From Burkholderiales bacterium (GTDB lineage: Bacteria; Pseudomonadota; Gammaproteobacteria; Burkholderiales; Burkholderiaceae_C): DNA of 64,000 nucleotides. Shown here piece by piece: positions 62,599 to 64,000 of the stretch. Location of the stretch: assembly GCA_947377275.1 (NCBI GenBank), contig CANCFV010000003.1:1-64000 (forward strand), given 5' to 3'. Position 1 is the first letter of the stretch; every line of letters starts with the position of its first letter. The position numbers and the translations under genes are program-made. The notes beneath the pieces were generated by a model, which saw only the letters and a list, made by a program, of their open reading frames with translations, made no database searches and was not told the origin of the DNA.

Positions 62599-63293
62599 AT
62601 TGGACTGGCTAAACAGCAATTCCTAGGCTTCTGCGATGCCAGATTGGACTGCGGGCTCCAAGCGAGATCTTGATCCGCACCTCGTTGTACAACTGGATAT
62701 AGGCGTCCAAGGACGCGATGAATTCGTCGATGGTTGTGGACAGCCCGTCGCGAGAGAAGAACATCTCGATCTTCAAGCGGCCGAAGAAGCCTTCGCATGC
62801 GGCGTTGTCTGGCGAGCACCCCTTGCTCGACATGGAGCGAACCAGTTTGGCATCGGCGATTCGCGATAGCCAGCCGGGCCAACGATAGTGGCCGCCACGG
62901 TCCGAATGCACCACGGGCCGAGAACCGCTAGCAGCGATCTTGTCGATGGCCGCGTCCAGCATCGTATTGACCAGCGCGACGCCGCCAATTCCCCAGGCGC
63001 CGTCCACGGCGTGAACTACGTTGACCCAGATGCGCTCCCTGGGCTGCCGCTCGACAAATGCAACGGAGGCCTCCTTCGATCCGGAGAACGTGTGCTCCTT
63101 TGACACGACGTTGATCGAACCAACAATGTTCGGCGTGATGGCCGCGTTTCCAGTCAATCCGTGCCACTTGATCATGGCATCTGAGAGCCGGTCAAAAGCG
63201 AGCTGTTCTTGGCCCTTCGCCGCTTAAGCCATCAAAGTTTTCTGCTGCATTCCCAACATGTTTGCGGTGATTGTGTGATTTGACCCGACCAAT
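62599..63293 (-). mobile_element. Shortened IS3-family (IS150-group) element with both ends
   Basis: ATTGGACTGGCTAAAC at 62599-62614 and the inverted ATTGGTCGGGTCAAAT at 63293-63278 match at 11 of 16 positions and enclose a transposase fragment. Complete members of this group are about 1.2-1.5 kb, so this copy of 695 bp has lost orfA and the first half of orfB. No convincing target duplication was found next to the ends. It should not be able to move by itself. Confidence 0.65.
62609..63175 (-). pseudogene. IS3-family transposase OrfB, C-terminal fragment
   Basis: The frame from about 62980 down reads ALVNTMLDAAIDKI, VVHSDRGGHYRWPGWLS, SMSSKGCSPDNAACEGFFGR and AYIQLYNEVRIKISLGARSP, which is the integrase core of IS150-type transposases with the second Asp and the final Glu of the DDE set. 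The part before this, 62981-63175, does not match the family and lacks the first Asp, so it is foreign or scrambled sequence. The protein is not functional. The stop lies at the element's left end. Confidence 0.85.
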
Positions 63294-63310
63294 AGCAGAT
63301 TCCTCGCGAA

Positions 63311-64000
63311 TCACCTTTGTTCTGCAGTCACGAATATCGCCGACGTCCACACCCGCGATTGATCGCGTTGGCGGGCAGTGATGAACAAGGGATGCTCCAC
63401 GCCGGGCGCCAGTCCCAAGCCGACGAGGTCCACGTCGCCCACCAATTCGCGCGGCAACGGTTGTTCGGTGATGGGTTCGATGTCCAGGATCAGCTCCGTT
63501 CCTGATAGCTCTTCCTGAAACCGCCCACGAGCCAGCAGTTCCGCGCCACTGATGCTGACCTCCACCTCCGGCGCGTGCACAAAAGGCTGGCGCTTGAGCG
63601 CGCTCCCTACCTTGACGTAGCCATCGATGCGCGCCTTCACCTTGATGCGCGCATCACGCAAAGCGCCCAGGGTCAGCTCGATGCTGTCGGTATCGCCATG
63701 GGTGGCAGTTTTGAAGCGCACCGTGGTGGTGTTTTCACGCCAGGCGGTTTGCTCTGGATGGTCGAATCCATGCGTGTCCACGGCGCGGATGTTGGTCCCC
63801 AGCACTTCGATGCTGCCATCCCAATACGCGCCACGATAGCGGTCTTTGATCCGTGCGCCACCGACACGGATGCGCACGCGGGTGTCTGACCAACCCAGCT
63901 CCTTGTGCAGGTCGCGTTCCCAGATGCATTGGTCACCACGGAAGAGACGCACTGACTCCCATCCGGCTTCGCCGAGCAAGTGGTAGGACAGCGGTGTGGC
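63311..64000 (-). CDS. DUF3604-family protein, N-terminal part outside the window
   Basis: The frame is open to the window edge and reads PLSYHLLGEAGWESVRLFRG at the boundary, so this is the C-terminal 229 residues of a larger protein. The pattern GARIKDRYRGAYWDGSIEVLG fits the C-terminal region of DUF3604 proteins, which are often over 600 residues, with a signal peptide and a PHP-like metal site near the N-terminus that is not visible here. A start at 63979 (TTG) is not credible because the frame runs on. The 135 bp after its stop hold no gene and pass into the IS3 remnant. Confidence 0.75.
   Translation of the reverse strand, partial: ATPLSYHLLGEAGWESVRLFRGDQCIWERDLHKELGWSDTRVRIRVGGARIKDRYRGAYWDGSIEVLGTNIRAVDTHGFDHPEQTAWRENTTTVRFKTATHGDTDSIELTLGALRDARIKVKARIDGYVKVGSALKRQPFVHAPEVEVSISGAELLARGRFQEELSGTELILDIEPITEQPLPRELVGDVDLVGLGLAPGVEHPLFITARQRDQSRVWTSAIFVTAEQR

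Noticed and set aside
62595-63298. Target-site duplication around the IS3 remnant
   Set aside because: The bases next to the two ends do not give a convincing 3-5 bp direct repeat. A nearby shared GCAGA is not placed at the ends.

Overview
This window reads as chromosomal DNA of a GC-rich betaproteobacterium, most likely Burkholderiales and close to Comamonadaceae. The grounds are the strong preference for G or C at third codon positions, the PA2778/PA2779 pair, DUF3297, DUF3820, a lone PEP-CTERM protein, MocR and LysR regulators, and molybdenum hydroxylases of the isoquinoline 1-oxidoreductase type. No rRNA, tRNA, CRISPR array, phage module or replication origin was seen. The only mobile element is a shrunken IS3-family copy near the right end.

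Region 1-22 kb looks like ordinary genome. It opens with a DUF748/AsmA-like envelope protein cut by the window edge. A molybdenum hydroxylase operon follows (2Fe-2S subunit, Tat-exported molybdopterin subunit, MocA-like cofactor nucleotidyltransferase), divergent from a TetR regulator. Next come a hydratase, the PA2778/PA2779 pair, a renalase-like flavoprotein, a secreted alpha/beta hydrolase, an M20 peptidase and several small hypothetical proteins. YebC, an RNase H-like protein, DUF3297, an alkylation-repair pair (Ogt/Ada-type methyltransferase plus AlkB), KatG and a ChaA-type antiporter complete it.

Region 22-34 kb holds a copper chaperone and a LysR regulator divergent from an efflux operon. 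That operon has a degenerate hydrolase, then RND adaptor, RND pump, outer-membrane factor and an MFS exporter translationally coupled to it. A Tat-exported PhoD phosphatase follows.

Region 34-56 kb is more accessory. It has a LysR/MFS pair, a sorbosone-dehydrogenase-like lipoprotein, PRC-barrel and cupin proteins, an AsmA protein, a 24-residue membrane peptide and a membrane protein. Its most striking gene (44763-48353) encodes an APC amino-acid permease continuous with HAMP-like, PAS, GGDEF and EAL domains: a candidate transporter-sensor acting on cyclic di-GMP. Around it, between 43.6 and 53.7 kb, five genes are broken or shortened in different ways (amine oxidase, PhzF, GNAT, DsbA/HCCA isomerase, PEP mutase), so this stretch is decaying.

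Region 54-64 kb holds small stress and efflux cassettes. A MocR regulator faces OsmC, AhpD-like and PaiB-like genes. DUF2239 with a Tet-type MFS pump lies behind a promoter with three copies of an ACCCGG motif. An SMR pump is next. A MerR/AhpD-like pair uses a textbook 19-bp-spacer MerR promoter. A LysR regulator faces a tautomerase-isochorismatase fusion. The IS3 remnant and the end of a DUF3604 gene close the window.

All calls come from reading the sequence and translations by eye. No database search or alignment was run.
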